From the NCBI GenBank assembly GCA_903870145.1, contig CAIQBO010000040.1:1-64000 (forward strand): a stretch of 64,000 nucleotides of DNA, in the 5' to 3' direction. Origin of the DNA: an uncultured Burkholderiales bacterium (GTDB taxonomy: Bacteria; Pseudomonadota; Gammaproteobacteria; Burkholderiales; Burkholderiaceae_C). The translations under genes were made by a program, and so were the position numbers. Below, in pieces: positions 61,215-64,000 of the stretch (within the stretch, counting starts at the first letter, position 1; every line of letters begins with the position of its first letter). Under the pieces are notes generated by a model, which saw only the letters and a list, made by a program, of their open reading frames with translations, was not told where the DNA came from and made no database searches.

Positions 61215-61793
61215 GTGAATAAATTGATTCGTTGTGTGGCAGCTTTGTTCTTGACTGCAGCCGCTGTCACCACAGCCTTGGCAGCACCTGTGACTTACAA
61301 CATCGATGGCCGCCATACGTTCCCTCGGTTTTCTTATCTGCACTTTGGCTATTCAACCCAGATCAGTCGCTTTGATAAAACAACCGGTACGGTTGTGTAT
61401 GACGCCCAAGCCCAGACAGGCTCTGTGGATATCGCGATTGACTTGACCACAGTCAACACAGGTTCGACCGATTTCAATGGGCACCTGCAAGGCGAGGAGT
61501 TCCTCGATACAGCCAAGTACCCCCAGGCCACATTCAAATCGACCAAGGTGGTTTTTGAAGATGGCAAGCCCAAGTCCATTGATGGGCTCTTGACCATCAA
61601 GGGCGTGACCAAGCCTGTCACATTGACAGTGACTTTGTTCCAAGCCGCAGCGCACCCCATCATCAAAAAAGCTGCAATTGGCGCCAATGCATGGACCGTG
61701 ATCAAGCGCTCTGACTTCAATGCCAGCAAGTACGTGCCTTTTGTTGGGGACGAGGTCCGAATTGACATTGCCATTGAAGCGATTCAACCTTGA
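61215..61793 (+). CDS. YceI-family protein (second copy)
   Basis: A 192-residue exported protein starting at GTG 61215 after AGGAGAC. Signal peptide to about residue 25 (TALAAP), then YNIDGRHTFPRFSYLHFGYS, IDLTTVNTGSTDFNGHLQGEEFLD (in parts) and GLLTIKGVTKPVTLTV. It is a paralogue of the preceding gene rather than a repeat duplication, as the two differ throughout. Confidence 0.9.
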   Translation: MNKLIRCVAALFLTAAAVTTALAAPVTYNIDGRHTFPRFSYLHFGYSTQISRFDKTTGTVVYDAQAQTGSVDIAIDLTTVNTGSTDFNGHLQGEEFLDTAKYPQATFKSTKVVFEDGKPKSIDGLLTIKGVTKPVTLTVTLFQAAAHPIIKKAAIGANAWTVIKRSDFNASKYVPFVGDEVRIDIAIEAIQP

Positions 61794-61808
61794 AAATGGC
61801 TGATAGCA

Positions 61809-62561
61809 ATGGCTAATTTGCACAAATTTCCAGAGGGTGGCTATGCCTTTCTAGAAGGCGGCTTCCCCTACTCGCAAGCCGTCATTGCTTTGCCCGGTTT
61901 TGCATTTCGGCGCATTCGCTTTTCAAGCATTGTTCCAGTTGAACAAGGGTTTGATTGGATTGCCAAGCACCTCTTGGAGAACAATCGGCCTTTGACGGCT
62001 TTGGCCGCTTGCGAGTTGCGTTCACCTTGCGCTTTCACGATGGACGGCTTTCGCGCTTTCAATCAAAGTTATGTGAATGTGCTATCTGATTGGGGCCTGA
62101 TCCAAAATGCGCTCAACCCTGTAGCGCGCAGCAACTTAGCGCCGGCTTTTTCGCCGCCAGAGGTTCCGAGTTTTCATGCTTTTACCTATACAGTGCCTGA
62201 GACTTGCAAGACTCAAGACTGGCTGATTGCAGGCAGCGGCGAGTGGCCCGAGCACTTGCCTTTTCCTGAAGGTATTGTGGCCCGGGGTGATATCAGCCCA
62301 GCCGGCATGGAGCGCAAAGCGCGTTATGTGGTGCAAACCATGCAAGAGCGGGCGCAGGGCCTGCAAGCCGACTGGTCTCGGTTAACGGCCGCACAAATTT
62401 ACACGGTGCATGATTTCTCAGCTTTGGTTCCAACTGTCTTCAACGCCGCGGGCATGCTCAGCCCTGGGCTGACGTGGCACATCTGCAATCCGCCGATTCA
62501 GGAGTTGGAGTTTGAAATGGACGTTCGCAGCATTCAACACGAACGCGTGGTGCAAATTTAG
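61809..62561 (+). CDS. CnbZ-like protein (2-amino-5-chloromuconate deaminase family)
   Basis: A 250-residue protein. I recognise the family pattern FPEGGYAFLEGGFPYSQAVIALPGFAF, split, ACELRSPCAFT, NPVARSNLAP and TWHICNPPIQELEFEMDVRS, split, which databases tend to label CnbZ after an enzyme of chloronitrobenzene degradation. Two halves suggest an internal RidA-like pairing. In most genomes its real substrate is unlikely to be a chlorinated compound. It is convergent with a Liv-type permease, overlapping its stop by 4 bases. Confidence 0.6.
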   Translation: MANLHKFPEGGYAFLEGGFPYSQAVIALPGFAFRRIRFSSIVPVEQGFDWIAKHLLENNRPLTALAACELRSPCAFTMDGFRAFNQSYVNVLSDWGLIQNALNPVARSNLAPAFSPPEVPSFHAFTYTVPETCKTQDWLIAGSGEWPEHLPFPEGIVARGDISPAGMERKARYVVQTMQERAQGLQADWSRLTAAQIYTVHDFSALVPTVFNAAGMLSPGLTWHICNPPIQELEFEMDVRSIQHERVVQI

Positions 62562-63526
62562 GTTTTGCGTTCCAGCCAAGAGCCCAAGATGCCCTTGGGC
62601 ATGCGGATGATGAAAAACACCAGCAAGGCGCCGTAGATCAACAGATCAAGGCCGTGAATTTGGTTGCCGATCAAAACGCGCAAGACCTCTTGCAAGGCCA
62701 GCAAAAACACAGCGCCAAAAGTCGGGCCCAGCATGACAAACATGCCCCCTGCAATCACACCAAAAACCATCTGCAAAGAAATACCAATGCCCGAGACGGT
62801 ATCGGGGTTCACATAGGCTTGGTATTGCGCATACAAAACGCCCCCTAAGCAAGTCATGGCCGCCGATAAGACTGTGATTTTCAATTTGGTTTGAGTCACG
62901 TTGATGCCGATCGAGGCGGCGGCGTCCTCGTCCTCGCTGATGGCTTGCAGGGCGTCGCGCAGCATGCTTTGGTCCACTTTGCGCCAGACCCACAGCGAGA
63001 ACAGCCAGCAACCCAGAACGATGTAAAACCAAACCACGCGGTTTGAAAATTGAAATGACCACAAGGATGCAGTGGCCCCATCGCTCAAACCTGGCTTGGG
63101 CGTCAAGCCCAACGAGCCCCCTGTGAGATCGCGCGTGGCCACAATCACCAAGCGCACCACTTCGGCCAAGGCCAAAGTCACGAGGGCAAAATAGTGGCCC
63201 ACAATTTTGAATCGAAAACAGGGGTAGCCAATGACCAAAGCCAGAACCACCGTCACGGCCAAGGCCAGCAGTGCGCCTGCCAGGGGCGGCACGCCATATT
63301 GATTCCACAGCAAGACCACGCTGTAAGCGCCAATGCCTAAGAAGGCGCCGTGACCTAGGCTGACCAACCCAAGGCGCCCCATCAAGGCCCAACTGGTGTA
63401 GATAAAGCCCAAAAGCAAGGCCATGATGATCAAGTGCAAGGGGTACGAACCCAGGCCCAGCCAAGGCGCTAGCATCAAGGCCGCGAGCAATGCGCCAAAT
63501 TTAAGGTTGGAAGAGAAATGGGGCAT
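62558..63526 (-). CDS. LivM-type ABC transporter permease
   Basis: A 322-residue permease with about nine hydrophobic helices. MGRLGLVSLGHGAFLGIGAYS, in parts, AISEDEDAAASIGINVTQTKL and VIAGGMFVMLGPTFGAVFLLALQEVLR, in parts, identify it. It follows the LivH-type gene by 3 bases. The rest of this ABC system lies beyond the right edge. Confidence 0.92.
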   Translation of the reverse strand: MPHFSSNLKFGALLAALMLAPWLGLGSYPLHLIIMALLLGFIYTSWALMGRLGLVSLGHGAFLGIGAYSVVLLWNQYGVPPLAGALLALAVTVVLALVIGYPCFRFKIVGHYFALVTLALAEVVRLVIVATRDLTGGSLGLTPKPGLSDGATASLWSFQFSNRVVWFYIVLGCWLFSLWVWRKVDQSMLRDALQAISEDEDAAASIGINVTQTKLKITVLSAAMTCLGGVLYAQYQAYVNPDTVSGIGISLQMVFGVIAGGMFVMLGPTFGAVFLLALQEVLRVLIGNQIHGLDLLIYGALLVFFIIRMPKGILGSWLERKT

Positions 63527-63529
63527 GCT

Positions 63530-64000
63530 TTAGCGCCTGCGAAACAAAATGCCTTCAGGGCGGATGAACATCATGGCGATAAAAAATACAAACGCCAGCA
63601 CATAACCCCACTCGATGGCGTAGACATAGCCGCCCACAGAGATCAATTGCGCAAAAATAAACGCAGCCACAAAGCCGCCCAACAAGTTTCCAAGGCCGCC
63701 CATGACGCAGACCAAAAATGTGATGGGGCCAAACGACAAACCAATGGCGGGGTGAATGTCATATTGCAGCACCAACAAACAAGCGGCCAGACCCGCCAAC
63801 GCGCCCCCCATGGCCGAGGTGAGCAAATAAATGCGCTCTGGGTTCACACCCATCAAAGGCATGATGCTGCGGTCTTGGCTGATAGCCCGAATGGCGGTGC
63901 CCGCAAAAGTTCGGTTCAAGAACAAATAAGTGGCTGCAATGGCCACCATGGCCACGCCAAAAGCTATCAAGCGCGCCATCGACAAGCTGATGTCTCCCAC
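63530..64000 (-). CDS. LivH-type ABC transporter permease, partial
   Basis: The last 156 residues of a permease; the N-terminal part is outside the window. FAGTAIRAISQDRSIMPLMGVNPERIYLLTSAMGGALAGLAA, split, and FGPITFLVCVMGGLGNLLGGFVAAF, split, are typical LivH C-terminal segments. It pairs with the LivM-type subunit encoded next to it. Confidence 0.92.
   Translation of the reverse strand: MGDISLSMARLIAFGVAMVAIAATYLFLNRTFAGTAIRAISQDRSIMPLMGVNPERIYLLTSAMGGALAGLAACLLVLQYDIHPAIGLSFGPITFLVCVMGGLGNLLGGFVAAFIFAQLISVGGYVYAIEWGYVLAFVFFIAMMFIRPEGILFRRR

Noticed and set aside
60637-61793. Recent tandem duplication of the YceI gene
   Set aside because: The two proteins differ throughout, so they are old paralogues and not a fresh duplication.

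Overview
The window looks like a chromosomal segment of a betaproteobacterium of the family Comamonadaceae, possibly Limnohabitans-like. This is an inference from moderate GC content, the tRNA-Leu/tig/clpP/clpX/lon block, the hpnCDE squalene genes and the many TRAP and branched-chain-type ABC transporters. Genes are tightly packed, with many 4-base start/stop overlaps and overlapping convergent ends. I see no rRNA, CRISPR array, prophage or intact transposase.

Layout. 1-2580: tRNA-Ser(GCU), then an unusual repeat region with two long hairpins, a 119-bp direct repeat and 28-bp perfect inverted repeats, enclosing one small membrane-protein ORF; next come two diheme c-type cytochromes behind a perfect FNR-type box. 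2610-10823: a divergent catabolic cluster, with a DapA-family enzyme and a polar amino-acid-type ABC transporter on the minus strand, and a TAXI-TRAP transporter plus an IlvD/Edd-family dehydratase on the plus strand; sugar-acid or related organic-acid use is likely. 10839-14124: YdcF-like protein and an envelope-lipid group (PAP2 phosphatase, SRPBCC protein, DgkA, DAGK-type lipid kinase). 14291-16966: secreted met-zincin metalloprotease. 17022-24489: a sigma-54 activator followed by a consensus -24/-12 promoter and a Liv-type ABC operon ending in an alpha/beta hydrolase. 24591-28963: a second ABC importer of the Fe3+/family-1 solute type.

28985-35147: two HAD phosphatases, ferrochelatase, a GST and hpnCDE (FPP to squalene). 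35192-39609: two-gene RND efflux system with a near-consensus sigma-70 promoter. 39737-46019: tRNA-Leu(UAG), tig, clpP, clpX, lon with a sigma-32-like promoter, then tRNA-Gly(GCC) and tRNA-Cys(GCA). 46020-49864: GT25 glycosyltransferase, Sel1-repeat protein, SOUL protein with a duplicated core motif, a small Cys-rich protein and a LysR regulator. 50041-56670: indolepyruvate-oxidoreductase-like pair plus a DctPQM TRAP transporter, divergent from the LysR gene. 56776-58544: a coupled pair (YkgJ-type cysteine-cluster protein and an arginyl-transferase-like GNAT protein) facing a small SET-domain protein; this is the least familiar combination in the window. 58635-64000: dienelactone hydrolase, VOC protein, cytochrome b561, two YceI proteins, a CnbZ-like protein and two Liv-type permeases, the last one cut by the window edge.

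The best candidates for something new are the possible invertible repeat region near the left edge and the cysteine-cluster/ATE-like/SET group near 57-58.5 kb. The sigma-54 circuit and the FNR-controlled cytochromes are well supported regulatory readings from sequence alone.
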